Source: Vibrio bathopelagicus (GTDB lineage: Bacteria; Pseudomonadota; Gammaproteobacteria; Enterobacterales; Vibrionaceae). From it: DNA of 64,000 nucleotides. The stretch covers positions 3,410,001 to 3,474,000 of the forward strand of contig NZ_CP062500.1 of the NCBI RefSeq assembly GCF_014879975.1, given 5' to 3'. The notes under the pieces were generated by a model. It did no database searches. It saw only the letters and a list, made by a program, of their open reading frames with translations, and was not told where the DNA came from. The position numbers and the translations under genes are program-made. Shown here in pieces: positions 1 to 8,607 of this stretch. Position 1 is the first letter of the stretch, and each line of letters opens with the position of its first letter.

Positions 1-222
1 CTCCCGACTTCGGAAGTGAAAGACATCATGCTTGGTCATGTGAACGCTCTACATGAATTTTATGGCGAGTTTTTAGGCCCCCGAATTGCTCGTAAGCATG
101 TGGGTTGGTACCTAAAAGAACATGAACAGGCGAGTGAGTTTCGCCGTACCTTCAACGCATTCGAAGCAGGTGATCTGCAGCTTGAAGCGCTAGAAGGTTT
201 TTTTGATAACGTTGCACCATAA
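1..222 (+). CDS. dusB: tRNA-dihydrouridine synthase B, C-terminal end (partial)
   Basis: Frame 1 is open from the first base and ends with TAA at 220-222, giving the last 73 residues of a protein that starts before the window. The stretch [16 protein letters not shown] is typical of the C-terminal helical domain of DusB, the flavoenzyme that reduces uridine to dihydrouridine in the tRNA D-loop. The gene lies 23 bases upstream of fis on the same strand; dusB-fis is the classical operon arrangement in enterics and vibrios, in which fis is read from the dusB promoter. Neither the flavin-binding barrel nor the start can be judged here. Identification rests on the tail sequence plus the fis neighbour. 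Confidence 0.9.
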   Translation, partial: LPTSEVKDIMLGHVNALHEFYGEFLGPRIARKHVGWYLKEHEQASEFRRTFNAFEAGDLQLEALEGFFDNVAP

Positions 223-245
223 TTACGAGAAGAGCTAGACCGAAT

Positions 246-542
246 ATGTTCGAACAAAATCTGACTTCAGAAGCATTGACAGTAACTACAGTTACATCAC
301 AAGACCAAATCACGCAGAAGCCTCTACGTGACTCAGTTAAAGCATCATTGAAAAATTACCTTGCTCAATTAAACGGTCAAGAAGTCAGCGAGTTATACGA
401 ATTAGTATTAGCTGAAGTTGAACAGCCACTACTAGACACTATCATGCAGTACACTCGCGGTAACCAAACTCGCGCAGCAACCATGATGGGTATTAACCGC
501 GGTACTCTTCGCAAGAAACTTAAAAAATACGGCATGAACTAA
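246..542 (+). CDS. fis: DNA-binding protein Fis
   Basis: A 98-residue protein of the usual Fis length. The C-terminal helix-turn-helix (about residues 73-98, ending [14 protein letters not shown]) is essentially the family signature, and the central helices carry the dimer interface ([15 protein letters not shown]). Fis is a nucleoid protein abundant in rapid growth; it bends DNA, activates rRNA and tRNA promoters and shapes supercoiling. It is the second gene of dusB-fis and is followed at once by a strong intrinsic terminator. The same window carries four rRNA operons whose first promoter would be an expected Fis target, but I did not locate Fis sites with confidence. Confidence 0.98.
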   Translation: MFEQNLTSEALTVTTVTSQDQITQKPLRDSVKASLKNYLAQLNGQEVSELYELVLAEVEQPLLDTIMQYTRGNQTRAATMMGINRGTLRKKLKKYGMN

Positions 543-568
543 TCGTTCTTTCGTAATTAATTGAATTG

Positions 569-604
569 AAAGCCAAGCTCATTTATTGAGTTTGGCTTTT
601 TTTT
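569..604 (+). terminator. fis terminator
   Basis: AAGCCAAGCTC and GAGTTTGGCTT form a stem with one wobble around a seven-base A/T loop, followed by a run of T. It ends the dusB-fis transcript before the opposing zntR gene. Confidence 0.88.
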
Positions 605-617
605 GCTTATGAGACGG

Positions 618-1040
618 CTAACGGCAGCGACGATCATTTGCAGAATCCAGCGCCGCTAAAATAGAACAATGACTTGCATCATCATCACTATGACCACAGC
701 ACGCATCATTGATCTTTTTAAGTGCCGTTCGAATCTTGGTCAGCTCCGTTATCTTTTCATCAATCATCTCTAACTTAGAAGAAGTAATCGACTTCACTTC
801 AGCGCAACTGTGTTGAGTCGCTTCAAGGCGAATCTCTAACAATTCTTTGATTTCATCTAAACTCAGCCCTAACTCTTTAGATTTGAGAATAAACGTCACC
901 TGCTTTTGGTTATTTTCATCATACAGACGATAACCCGACTCACTGCGACTGGCTGGTGCAATCAGGTTATTCTTCTCATAAAAACGCAAAGTATCGGCTG
1001 TCACACCGCATCTTTTCGCCAATTCGCCAATCTGAAACAT
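618..1040 (-). CDS. zntR: MerR-family zinc-responsive regulator ZntR
   Basis: A 140-residue MerR-type activator: winged HTH at the N-terminus (FQIGELAKRCGVTADTLRFY), a long dimerisation helix, and a C-terminal metal loop. With the start at 1040 the metal-site cysteines fall at 79, 114 and 115, as in E. coli ZntR, followed by His and Cys in HSDDDASHC. ZntR bound to zinc untwists the promoter of the zinc/cadmium exporter zntA. I chose the ATG at 1040 because AGGG lies about seven bases upstream and the protein then begins like its homologues; an in-frame ATG at 1064 would add eight residues. No zntA lies next to it here. A CueR or CadR role is less likely given the CC-x(n)-HC metal loop. Confidence 0.87.
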   Translation of the reverse strand: MFQIGELAKRCGVTADTLRFYEKNNLIAPASRSESGYRLYDENNQKQVTFILKSKELGLSLDEIKELLEIRLEATQHSCAEVKSITSSKLEMIDEKITELTKIRTALKKINDACCGHSDDDASHCSILAALDSANDRRCR

Positions 1041-1363
1041 ATTTTTCCCTATTCTTTCATCCATTCCACTATTAACCTTGTTGTTACTTTTCAGGCTGAA
1101 ATGGCACTTTTCATAATTAATTTTGAGATGCCAAACGATTGCGCGAGCTTTTTTGTAATAAATTAGTTAGAATCTGCGCCATCAAATTTGGAGTTGGTTA
1201 TCTTATAGCTTGATTATAAGAACACCCAAAAGGTCTTTACCAAAACTGGCCAATATTTTATCTCTTACTGGTATCTAAGATACTCCACGCTGAGAAGATA
1301 GAAACAAGTTCTTTTTTGGCAAATATCTTTATTTTAACCCCATGAATTTGAGGAAATGGAAGC
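1041..1363. other. Intergenic region zntR / purH
   Basis: This 323-base gap separates divergent zntR and purH. It holds a candidate PurR operator (1129-1144) and then about 200 A/T-rich bases up to the purH ribosome site (TTGAGGAAATGG). I see no ORF with a credible start and no strong intrinsic terminator. The long purH leader may carry regulation that I cannot resolve by eye. Confidence 0.55.
1129..1144 (+). promoter_or_regulatory. Candidate PurR operator upstream of purH
   Basis: TGCCAAACGATTGCGC agrees with the PurR operator consensus ACGCAAACGTTTGCGT over its centre (AAACG.TTGCG). It sits about 220 bases before purH, and purHD is a known PurR target in enterics. That PurR binds here is inference from the motif and its position. 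Confidence 0.6.
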
Positions 1364-2956
1364 ATGAATAACGCTCGTCCAATTCGCCGCGCTCTCATCA
1401 GCGTATCAGACAAAACTGGTATCGTTGAATTTGCACAAGCTCTTGCTAACCGTGGTGTAGATATCTTATCTACTGGTGGCACTGCTCGCCTGCTTGCTGA
1501 AAAAGGCATCTCTGTAACAGAAGTATCTGACTACACTGGCTTCCCAGAAATGATGGATGGCCGTGTTAAGACTCTGCACCCGAAAGTTCATGGTGGTGTT
1601 CTAGGCCGTCGTGGCCAAGATGATGACGTGATGGAAACTCACGGTATCAACCCTATCGATATGGTTGTTGTAAACCTATACCCATTCGCAGAAACCGTTG
1701 CTAAAGAAGGTTGTACCCTTGCTGACGCTGTTGAGAACATCGACATCGGTGGCCCAACAATGGTTCGCTCTGCAGCAAAAAACCACAAAGACGTAACGAT
1801 CGTTGTTAACGCACACGACTACGAGCGCGTTGTCGCTGAAATGGACGCGAACGAGAAATCTCTAACACTAGAGACTCGCTTCGACCTAGCTATCGCAGCA
1901 TTCGAGCACACAGCGTCTTACGACGGCATGATCGCTAACTACTTCGGCACTATGGTTCCTAGCTACGGCGAGAACAAAGAAGGTGATGAAGAGAGCAAAT
2001 TCCCTCGCACGTTCAACCAACAGTTCGAGAAGAAACAAGACATGCGCTATGGTGAGAACAGCCACCAAGCAGCCGCATTCTACGTTGAAGCGAACCCTGA
2101 AGAAGCATCTGTTTCTACTGCTCGCCAAATCCAAGGTAAAGCGCTTTCTTACAACAACATCGCTGACACTGACGCAGCACTTGAGTGTGTGAAAGAGTTC
2201 AATGAACCAGCATGTGTGATTGTTAAGCACGCTAACCCATGTGGTGTTGCACTAGGTGAAGACATCCTAGAAGCTTACGACCGCGCATTCAAAACAGACC
2301 CAACGTCTGCATTTGGCGGCATCATCGCATTCAACCGTGAACTAGACGCAGCAACAGCAACGGCTATCACTGAGCGTCAATTCGTTGAAGTTATCATTGC
2401 ACCTTCTGTTTCTGCTGAAGCAGTAGCAATCGTCGCCGCTAAGAAAAACCTTCGCCTGCTTGAGTGTGGTGAGTGGACAACTAAGACAACTGGCTTTGAC
2501 GTGAAACGCGTTAACGGCGGCCTGCTAGTTCAAGACCGCGACCAAGGCATGGTTTCAGAAGACGACCTAAAAGTAGTGTCTAAGCGTCAACCAACGGCTG
2601 AAGAGCTGAAAGATGCATTGTTCTGCTGGAAAGTGGCTAAGTACGTTAAGTCTAACGCGATCGTTTACTCGAAAGGTGACATGACTGTTGGTGTTGGCGC
2701 TGGCCAAATGAGCCGCGTTTACTCTGCAAAAATCGCAGGCATCAAAGCGGCAGACGAAGGTCTACAGGTTGAAGGTTGTGTGATGGCATCAGATGCATTC
2801 TTCCCATTCCGTGACGGTATCGACGCGGCAGCAGAAGCGGGCATCAAGTGTGTTATCCAACCGGGCGGCTCTATGCGTGATGAAGAAGTTATCGCAGCAG
2901 CAGACGAACACGGCATGGCGATGATCTTTACTGGCATGCGTCACTTCCGCCACTAA
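1364..2956 (+). CDS. purH: Bifunctional AICAR transformylase / IMP cyclohydrolase
   Basis: A 530-residue protein, matching the usual PurH length. The N-terminal MGS-like domain ([20 protein letters not shown]) carries IMP cyclohydrolase activity, closing FAICAR to IMP; the larger C-terminal part is AICAR formyltransferase using 10-formyl-tetrahydrofolate, with the motif [12 protein letters not shown] near residue 288. Together they are the last two steps of de novo purine synthesis in the cytoplasm. The ATG follows GAGGAA with good spacing. It lies 85 bases upstream of purD on the same strand with a weak terminator-like hairpin between, so the two are probably cotranscribed with attenuation. 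Purine control is suggested by the PurR-like box upstream. Confidence 0.98.
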   Translation: MNNARPIRRALISVSDKTGIVEFAQALANRGVDILSTGGTARLLAEKGISVTEVSDYTGFPEMMDGRVKTLHPKVHGGVLGRRGQDDDVMETHGINPIDMVVVNLYPFAETVAKEGCTLADAVENIDIGGPTMVRSAAKNHKDVTIVVNAHDYERVVAEMDANEKSLTLETRFDLAIAAFEHTASYDGMIANYFGTMVPSYGENKEGDEESKFPRTFNQQFEKKQDMRYGENSHQAAAFYVEANPEEASVSTARQIQGKALSYNNIADTDAALECVKEFNEPACVIVKHANPCGVALGEDILEAYDRAFKTDPTSAFGGIIAFNRELDAATATAITERQFVEVIIAPSVSAEAVAIVAAKKNLRLLECGEWTTKTTGFDVKRVNGGLLVQDRDQGMVSEDDLKVVSKRQPTAEELKDALFCWKVAKYVKSNAIVYSKGDMTVGVGAGQMSRVYSAKIAGIKAADEGLQVEGCVMASDAFFPFRDGIDAAAEAGIKCVIQPGGSMRDEEVIAAADEHGMAMIFTGMRHFRH

Positions 2957-2990
2957 TATTCTGTTTATCTAAACGATTAGTAGCTATCGA

Positions 2991-3014
2991 GCCTCTCAAC
3001 TTTGAGGGGCTTTT
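2991..3014 (+). terminator. Hairpin between purH and purD
   Basis: GCCTCTCAA and TTGAGGGGC pair around a two-base loop and are followed by TTTT. It looks like a modest intrinsic terminator inside purHD, which would lower purD expression relative to purH rather than separate the genes, since no clear new promoter is seen before purD. Confidence 0.6.
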
Positions 3015-3041
3015 AAGAATTAAAGACTTAAGGATTGAAAC

Positions 3042-4331
3042 ATGAACGTATTAATCATCGGTGCTGGCGGTAGAGAACATGCTTTGGGTTGGAAAGCGGC
3101 ACAAAACCCAAATGTTGAAACGGTATTCATCGCTCCAGGTAACGCAGGTACTGCACTTGAGCCGAAACTTGAGAACGTAAACATCGGTGTTGAAGACATC
3201 GCAGGTTTAGTGGCGTTTGCTCAAGATAAAAAAATCGAACTGACTATCGTTGGCCCAGAAGCACCACTCGTAATTGGTGTGGTTGACGCGTTCCGCGAAG
3301 TTGGCCTACCAATCTTTGGCCCAACTCAAGCAGCGGCACAGCTTGAAGGTTCGAAAGCATTCACTAAAGACTTCCTAGCTCGTCATGAGATCCCAACAGG
3401 TTACTACTCAAACTTCACTGAGATTGAGCCAGCTATCGCTTACGTTCGCGAGCAAGGTGCTCCAATCGTAGTAAAAGCTGACGGCCTTGCTGCAGGTAAA
3501 GGCGTTATCGTTGCGATGACCCTTGAAGAAGCAGAAGACGCAATCAAAGACATGCTAGCAGGCAACGCATTTGGCGAAGCAGGCAGCCGCGTAGTGATCG
3601 AAGAGTTCCTTGAAGGTGAAGAAGCAAGCTTCATCGTAATGGTTGACGGTTCTAGCGTACTTCCTATGGCCACCAGCCAAGACCACAAACGTGTTGGTGA
3701 CAAAGATACAGGCCCTAACACGGGCGGTATGGGTGCTTACTCTCCTGCACCGGTTGTGACTCCTGAAATCCACAACCGTATCCTTGAGGAAGTTATCTAC
3801 CCAACGGTACGTGGTATGGATGCAGAAGGCGCGCCTTACACCGGTTTCCTATACGCAGGCCTAATGATCGATGCTGACGGCACACCAAAGGTTATCGAAT
3901 ACAACTGCCGCTTCGGCGACCCAGAAACGCAACCTATTATGATGCGTATGGAATCGGATCTTGTAGAGCTTTGCCTAATGGCTATCGACGAGAAACTCGA
4001 CGAAGCAGAATCGAAGTGGGATCCACGCGCTTCTATCGGTGTTGTTCTTGCGGCTGGCGGTTACCCTGCTGACTACGCAAAAGGTGATGTGATTTCACTG
4101 CCGACAAGCGAAGTTGAAGGCCAAAAGGTTTTCCACGCAGGTACCACAAATAACGAAGCTGGGGACGTTGTGACAAACGGTGGCCGAGTACTTTGTGCGA
4201 CAGCACTGGGTAACACGGTTTCTGAAGCTCAGGAGCGCGCTTACGCGTTAACTAAGCAAGTTACTTGGAATGGTATGTTCCACCGCAATGACATTGGTTA
4301 CCGTGCGATTGCGCGCGAGCAAGAGCAGTAA
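3042..4331 (+). CDS. purD: Phosphoribosylamine-glycine ligase (GAR synthetase)
   Basis: A 429-residue ATP-grasp enzyme that joins glycine to phosphoribosylamine, the second step of purine synthesis. Visible are the N-terminal MNVLIIGAGGREHALGWK, the PTQAAAQLEGSKAFTKDFL segment, the ATP-binding KADGLAAGKGV, and the metal-binding EYNCRFGDPETQ near residue 286. Length is as in E. coli. The ATG follows AAGGA with eight bases between. It is the second gene of purHD and ends at a strong symmetric terminator. Confidence 0.98.
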   Translation: MNVLIIGAGGREHALGWKAAQNPNVETVFIAPGNAGTALEPKLENVNIGVEDIAGLVAFAQDKKIELTIVGPEAPLVIGVVDAFREVGLPIFGPTQAAAQLEGSKAFTKDFLARHEIPTGYYSNFTEIEPAIAYVREQGAPIVVKADGLAAGKGVIVAMTLEEAEDAIKDMLAGNAFGEAGSRVVIEEFLEGEEASFIVMVDGSSVLPMATSQDHKRVGDKDTGPNTGGMGAYSPAPVVTPEIHNRILEEVIYPTVRGMDAEGAPYTGFLYAGLMIDADGTPKVIEYNCRFGDPETQPIMMRMESDLVELCLMAIDEKLDEAESKWDPRASIGVVLAAGGYPADYAKGDVISLPTSEVEGQKVFHAGTTNNEAGDVVTNGGRVLCATALGNTVSEAQERAYALTKQVTWNGMFHRNDIGYRAIAREQEQ

Positions 4332-4363
4332 TCTCTCTCGAACTCATTGTAGTTAGCTGAATC

Positions 4364-4390
4364 AAAAAAGGCGCCTAGGGCGCCTTTTTT
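4364..4390. terminator. Bidirectional terminator after purD
   Basis: AAAAAAGGCGCC-TAG-GGCGCCTTTTTT is a perfect 12-base inverted repeat with A and T tracts at both ends. It can stop purHD from the left and hupA-yjaH from the right. Confidence 0.92.
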
Positions 4391-4453
4391 AATATTTAAA
4401 ATTCATTGCTGTTCGCTTACAAAGTGTTTGGCCTATTGTAGGTCAAAAACTCT

Positions 4454-5152
4454 CTACTCACTTAGGAGTGATGGCCTTTGAATACATTGATGGTTTTCAT
4501 CGGCTAATACCAATAACTCAGCAACCGACACTTTACGTAGCGATACCTTCCCAACAAGAGCACCATAACTCTCTACTGAAGCAAGACGATTTATAACGAT
4601 GCTTGGTAAGGTCTTGTTAAACTCAAAGTACTCGAATTGATCGCCTGAACACGTCTCAAATATCTCACCATTCCAGTAACCCTGAAGAAGTTCTAATCCT
4701 TCATCGTTTTGCTTCTCTGTGATATCGAGAACCGAAATCGCCTGCTTTTGGTAGTTTTCCAGCTGCTCTGATTGAAGTGGCAAGATTTTGCTACCGATAC
4801 GGTATTGTTGATACACGGCCTCACCAGACTGATTAAAGCGCACATGAACACGATAAGGAGCTAACGCTTGTGAGTCGTCACGTAGTTCGCCTTCACGAAT
4901 AAATTCACGCAATACACCATCAGACCAAGCATAGTCGGTTTTGTACCAGCCATAGTCGCCCATTGTGACGTAGTCAGCAGAAGAGTGTGGTTGTGTTAGC
5001 TTGTTGGTGACCCAGAAGAAACTTGTCGCGTCGCCCATGACTTGGCCGCCGGTATAGGTTTCAAATTGCTCTAGGTTTTTGCCGGGGCTTGTTGAAGAAC
5101 AGCCGATAAGAAATGTAGATAACAGTGAAACGAGAAGAAATGCTTTTTTCAT
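4454..5152 (-). CDS. yjaH: DUF1481 lipoprotein, YjaH type
   Basis: A 232-residue protein starting with a lipoprotein signal peptide: charged MKKA, a hydrophobic core and the lipobox LIGC with the acylated Cys at 18. The rest is a soluble domain with no catalytic motif that I recognise. Position directly after hupA matches E. coli yjaH (hupA-yjaH), which belongs to DUF1481. Function is unknown. A strong hairpin ends only a few bases before the start codon, so the start region may be folded in the hupA read-through transcript. Its upstream neighbour and the shared terminator with purD suggest it is the last gene of the hupA unit. Confidence 0.85.
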   Translation of the reverse strand: MKKAFLLVSLLSTFLIGCSSTSPGKNLEQFETYTGGQVMGDATSFFWVTNKLTQPHSSADYVTMGDYGWYKTDYAWSDGVLREFIREGELRDDSQALAPYRVHVRFNQSGEAVYQQYRIGSKILPLQSEQLENYQKQAISVLDITEKQNDEGLELLQGYWNGEIFETCSGDQFEYFEFNKTLPSIVINRLASVESYGALVGKVSLRKVSVAELLVLADENHQCIQRPSLLSE

Positions 5153-5193
5153 AAAACCTGTACCGAGGTGAGAGTAAAACTACCTCGGTACAG
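5151..5193 (-). terminator. hupA terminator overlapping the yjaH start
   Basis: On the minus strand CTGTACCGAGGT and ACCTCGGTACAG pair perfectly (twelve pairs) around a twelve-base loop, followed by GTTTTATG in which ATG is the yjaH start. It is well placed to end hupA mRNA and to hide the weak yjaH ribosome site. Confidence 0.75.
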
Positions 5194-5199
5194 TTTAGA

Positions 5200-5472
5200 T
5201 TATTTCACTGAATCTTTCAGCGCTTTACCTGCAACAAATGCTGGAACATTTGCAGCAGCGATTTGGATCTCATCACCAGTTTTTGGGTTACGACCAGTGC
5301 GAGCTGCACGGTGGTTTACTTTAAAAGTACCAAAACCAATTAGCTGAACTTGATCGCCATCTTTAAGAGTCTCAGTCACGCCACCAAGAGTTGCTTCTAG
5401 AGCAGCTTTAGCTTGTGCTTTCGAAAGGTCCGCTTTTTCAGCAATAAAGTCGATTAATTGAGTCTTGTTCAT
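5200..5472 (-). CDS. hupA: Nucleoid protein HU-alpha
   Basis: A 90-residue histone-like protein. The signature [18 protein letters not shown] (residues about 46-63) forms the DNA-binding beta arm, and the N-terminus [20 protein letters not shown] is typical of the alpha subunit. HU binds and bends DNA without sequence preference, constrains supercoils and helps replication and recombination. A good ribosome site (AGAAGGGA) precedes the ATG. The order yjaG, hupA, yjaH is shared with E. coli, here with the CNNM gene inserted between yjaG and hupA. Confidence 0.97.
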   Translation of the reverse strand: MNKTQLIDFIAEKADLSKAQAKAALEATLGGVTETLKDGDQVQLIGFGTFKVNHRAARTGRNPKTGDEIQIAAANVPAFVAGKALKDSVK

Positions 5473-5742
5473 TTTAGGTTTCCCTTCTTAGTATTTTCGA
5501 ATTCAATTAACTCTAAAACATAAATGCCCTATCTGGCAAAGGTTTGTCGTCGATCTTTAGCTCTAATGCCGTAGTTTTAGCCATAATATGAGTAATAACT
5601 CACAATTTGTTACTGATTTTATTGAGTAAGCCCTTGTTTAAAAGGGGCTGAGAGTGAAATTAATGATGACCTAGCCACTACTTATTCTCTATAATCCACC
5701 TTGAATCGCTGACAAAGCGTACAATTTAATTTAAGGGCAAAC
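5473..5742. other. Intergenic region hupA / CNNM gene
   Basis: This divergent 270-base gap is A/T rich. It must hold promoters for both genes. On the plus strand a TATAAT-like hexamer lies near 5690, but I find no convincing partner; a GCCCTT...AAGGGGC hairpin at about 5631-5649 has no T tract. No ORF is evident. Confidence 0.4.
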
Positions 5743-6906
5743 ATGCTGCTGCTAACTATTTACGTCTCCATTGCTATTGGAGTTTCTTTCATTTGTTCTG
5801 TTTTGGAAGCTGTACTTTTGAGTATTAGTCCGAGCTACATTGCTCAACTAAAACAAAATGGGCACCCTGCAGCCGCGTCTTTAGACAAACTGAAAACAGA
5901 TATTGACCGCCCACTCGCGTCAATTTTGACGCTCAACACCATCGCACATACTATTGGTGCGGCAACCGCAGGTGCACAAGCGGCTGTGGTTTTTGGCAGC
6001 CAATGGTTAGGTGTCTTCTCTGCAGTGCTCACTCTGGGTATTTTGGTGCTGTCTGAAATTGTTCCAAAAACGATTGGTGCAACCTACTGGCGTCAACTTG
6101 CTCCAGCATCATCAACGGTACTGCGTTGGATGGTGTTCTTCCTAACTCCGTTTGTTTGGTTCTCAGAACAGATAACCAAACGTCTAGCTCGTGGTCACCA
6201 AGCACCTAAGATGCGTGACGAGCTATCAGCGATGGCTATTTTGGCAAAAGAGAGTGGCGAGTTCGCAGAAGGCGAATCAAAAATCCTAAGCAACTTATTA
6301 GGCATTCAAGACGTTCCTGTTACCCAAGTAATGACACCTCGACCTGTAGTATTCCGTGTAGATGCAGAGATGAGCGTCAATGTGTTCCTTGAGAAACACA
6401 AAGACACGCCGTTCTCACGTCCATTGGTCTACAGCGAACAAAGTGACAATATCATTGGTTTTGTTCACCGTCTGGAGCTGTTTAGATTGCAACAAGCGGG
6501 TTGCGGTGAAAAAGCGTTAGGCGAAGTCATGCGCCCTATCCACGTGTTATTGAACAACATGGGTCTAGCCAAAGCCTTTGACCAAATGATGGCAAATCGC
6601 CTGCAATTGTCTTTGGTTGTTGATGAATACGGCACCATTCAAGGCATCATCACCTTAGAAGATATCTTTGAGCATTTAGTTGGCGAAGAGATCGTTGATG
6701 AAGCGGACAAGACCACAGACATGCAAGAACTTGCGTTTCAGCGTTGGGAAAAATGGAAAGAGACACACGGTGTTATCGAAAACCGTGATGAAGAGGACGA
6801 GCTAGAGAAAGAAACTCCAGCAGACAACGATGCCTCAGATTCTAAATCAGCGGATGATGATGACGCATCAAAAGATAATGCATCAAAAGACAAAGCTCAG
6901 AACTAA
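5743..6906 (+). CDS. CNNM (DUF21) and CBS domain membrane protein
   Basis: A 387-residue protein. Residues 1 to about 150 form a DUF21/CNNM transmembrane domain with several hydrophobic helices and the conserved LSEIVPKTIGA segment. A paired CBS module follows (VTQVMTPRPVVF to LEDIFEHLVGEEIVDE, about residues 195-320). Proteins of this class (CorB/CorC, YfjD, CNNM) are linked to magnesium or cobalt export. The C-terminal CorC_HlyC domain of longer relatives is missing; instead there is a highly acidic, Lys-containing tail of about 50 residues. Transport substrate is unknown. Single gene with its own terminator; E. coli has no gene at this place. Confidence 0.85.
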   Translation: MLLLTIYVSIAIGVSFICSVLEAVLLSISPSYIAQLKQNGHPAAASLDKLKTDIDRPLASILTLNTIAHTIGAATAGAQAAVVFGSQWLGVFSAVLTLGILVLSEIVPKTIGATYWRQLAPASSTVLRWMVFFLTPFVWFSEQITKRLARGHQAPKMRDELSAMAILAKESGEFAEGESKILSNLLGIQDVPVTQVMTPRPVVFRVDAEMSVNVFLEKHKDTPFSRPLVYSEQSDNIIGFVHRLELFRLQQAGCGEKALGEVMRPIHVLLNNMGLAKAFDQMMANRLQLSLVVDEYGTIQGIITLEDIFEHLVGEEIVDEADKTTDMQELAFQRWEKWKETHGVIENRDEEDELEKETPADNDASDSKSADDDDASKDNASKDKAQN

Positions 6907-6961
6907 GAGCTAAGAAACAAAAGAAAAAGACGCTTAATCGAAGTTTGAGAGCGTCAGATAC

Positions 6962-6994
6962 AACAAAGGCTCCCTAGGGAGCCTTTGTTTTTTT
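6962..6994 (+). terminator. Terminator after the CNNM gene
   Basis: A perfect 28-base palindrome (AACAAAGGCTCCCT and its complement) followed by seven or more T. The left side carries less A, so it works best for the plus-strand gene, though it may also end yjaG. Confidence 0.9.
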
Positions 6995-7021
6995 ATTCTA
7001 TTCGCTACAACTCAACATCCG

Positions 7022-7609
7022 TTATAGCGCAACACCAATGTTGCTCACTGGGTCTTCACGCAGTTCATGACGCAGATCTTTAATCAGTTCAAGGTCGCGC
7101 TCTGTCGTTTCTCGAAGTGGTCGGAAGATCGCCCATTGAACGTCCCACTCTTCACATACCGCTTCATTTTCTTTCTGGTTTTCATTCGTGACTTCTTCAG
7201 CACCTTGAGCGAATTCAAGTTCTGCAACCGTCTTAACCGACTGTTGGCTCACTTTAATCACCGATTCAAGCATGTGTTCACGATCAAGCAGGCCGTGTAT
7301 TAACGTTGCTAAGCCTTGGCATGCGTCCATTGCTGGATAAACACCATAAAAATCAAAATCATCACCGCTAGGGAATAGCTCTTCTACTTTCTCAAGTTGA
7401 CGCTCAAAGTTCACCTTTGCCGTTTTAACCGTTAGGATTTCCCAAATGCTATCCAAAACATCACGATAGATTCGAGCTTCCGCAAATTCTGTATTCTCAC
7501 AAAACATGGCATAGTTAGGATACATACGCTCACATAGACACGCCATAAAGGTAATTTGTTGCCAAGGTTCTAACTTTTCAAGACGAACCTGCAATGGATT
7601 CTGAAGCAT
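7022..7609 (-). CDS. yjaG: DUF416 protein YjaG
   Basis: A 195-residue soluble, mostly helical protein of the DUF416 family. The N-terminal part MLQNPLQVRLEKLEPWQ and ACLCERMYPNYAMFC closely resembles E. coli YjaG as I remember it, and its place near hupA is conserved. The function is unknown. I chose the ATG at 7609; a GTG two codons upstream at 7615 is possible, but neither has a clear ribosome site. It is divergent from the dehydrogenase gene at 7681. Confidence 0.85.
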   Translation of the reverse strand: MLQNPLQVRLEKLEPWQQITFMACLCERMYPNYAMFCENTEFAEARIYRDVLDSIWEILTVKTAKVNFERQLEKVEELFPSGDDFDFYGVYPAMDACQGLATLIHGLLDREHMLESVIKVSQQSVKTVAELEFAQGAEEVTNENQKENEAVCEEWDVQWAIFRPLRETTERDLELIKDLRHELREDPVSNIGVAL

Positions 7610-7680
7610 AGTCACTCAATAAATGCAGAAAAAGACAGCGAAAGTGTACTTGATAAACCCTGGGGGGAAAAGGTAAGCCG

Positions 7681-8607
7681 ATGAACAATTTTACGAATAA
7701 GCTCTATATTCTTACCGAGCATGACGATACTTACACACAACTGATTGTAAACCGAGATTTACCTGACCTAGAAATCACCACAAACCCCGAGTTAGCGGAG
7801 ATCGTCTTGGCCTCTCCTCCCCTCATAGCAGAGCGTCTTGATGAGTTTAAGCATCTGGATTGGGTGCAAAGTACCTATGCAGGGATCAACAAATTAACCC
7901 AACCGAATTTGCGTCAGGACTACACACTGACCAACGTCAAAGGCATCTTCGGCCCTGCCATTGCCGAATACGTATTGGGTTACACAATCAGCCACTTTAG
8001 ACACTTCACTCATTACCACCAGCAACAACAACAGCGAAACTGGCAGCCGCAGCTTTATACCAGCCTAACCGACAAAACCATGGTGATTTTGGGAACAGGC
8101 TCAATTGGCAGCCATTTGGCGAAAACCGCTTCTGCGTTTGGTATCCATACCATTGGGGTCAACCGGACAGGTATCCCATCAAAGCAAGAAACCTTTAAAG
8201 ACACCTTCCACATTAATGAATTAGAAGCCGCTCTCAAACAAGCGGATATTGTAGTGAACACACTGCCATCAACGGATGAGACCTACCAACTGCTTAATCA
8301 AACCACCTTAAGCTACTGCTCTAACGTATTGCTGTTTAATGTAGGTCGTGGGGAAAGCGTAGACAATAAAGCGTTACTGCTTGCGATTAAGAATAAATGG
8401 GTTGAACACGCATTCTTAGATGTCTTTGAATGCGAACCTCTCACGCAAGAACACCCGTTTTGGAAATTACCGCAAGTGACCATCACTCCACACATTGCGG
8501 CTCTAAGTGAGCCTAGGCAAGTCGTGGAGATCTTCGCCAATAATTACCAACAATGGCGAGATGGCTTTACACTGAATAACATCATTGATTTTGATAAAGG
8601 CTACTGA
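7681..8607 (+). CDS. D-isomer-specific 2-hydroxyacid dehydrogenase
   Basis: A 308-residue NAD(P)-dependent enzyme of the glyoxylate/hydroxypyruvate reductase type (GhrA-like layout). The Rossmann motif GTGSIGSHLA lies near residue 140. The family's catalytic set is present: Arg in FNVGRGESVD, Glu in DVFECEPL and His in TPHIAAL. These enzymes reduce 2-oxoacids to D-2-hydroxyacids; the substrate cannot be read from sequence. The stop codon overlaps the next start (TGATG), so it is translationally coupled to the glycosylase-like gene. No functional link between the two is obvious. Confidence 0.88.
   Translation: MNNFTNKLYILTEHDDTYTQLIVNRDLPDLEITTNPELAEIVLASPPLIAERLDEFKHLDWVQSTYAGINKLTQPNLRQDYTLTNVKGIFGPAIAEYVLGYTISHFRHFTHYHQQQQQRNWQPQLYTSLTDKTMVILGTGSIGSHLAKTASAFGIHTIGVNRTGIPSKQETFKDTFHINELEAALKQADIVVNTLPSTDETYQLLNQTTLSYCSNVLLFNVGRGESVDNKALLLAIKNKWVEHAFLDVFECEPLTQEHPFWKLPQVTITPHIAALSEPRQVVEIFANNYQQWRDGFTLNNIIDFDKGY

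Noticed and set aside
5631..5649. GCCCTT...AAGGGGC hairpin before the CNNM gene
   Set aside because: Short, without a T tract, and not linked to a known element.
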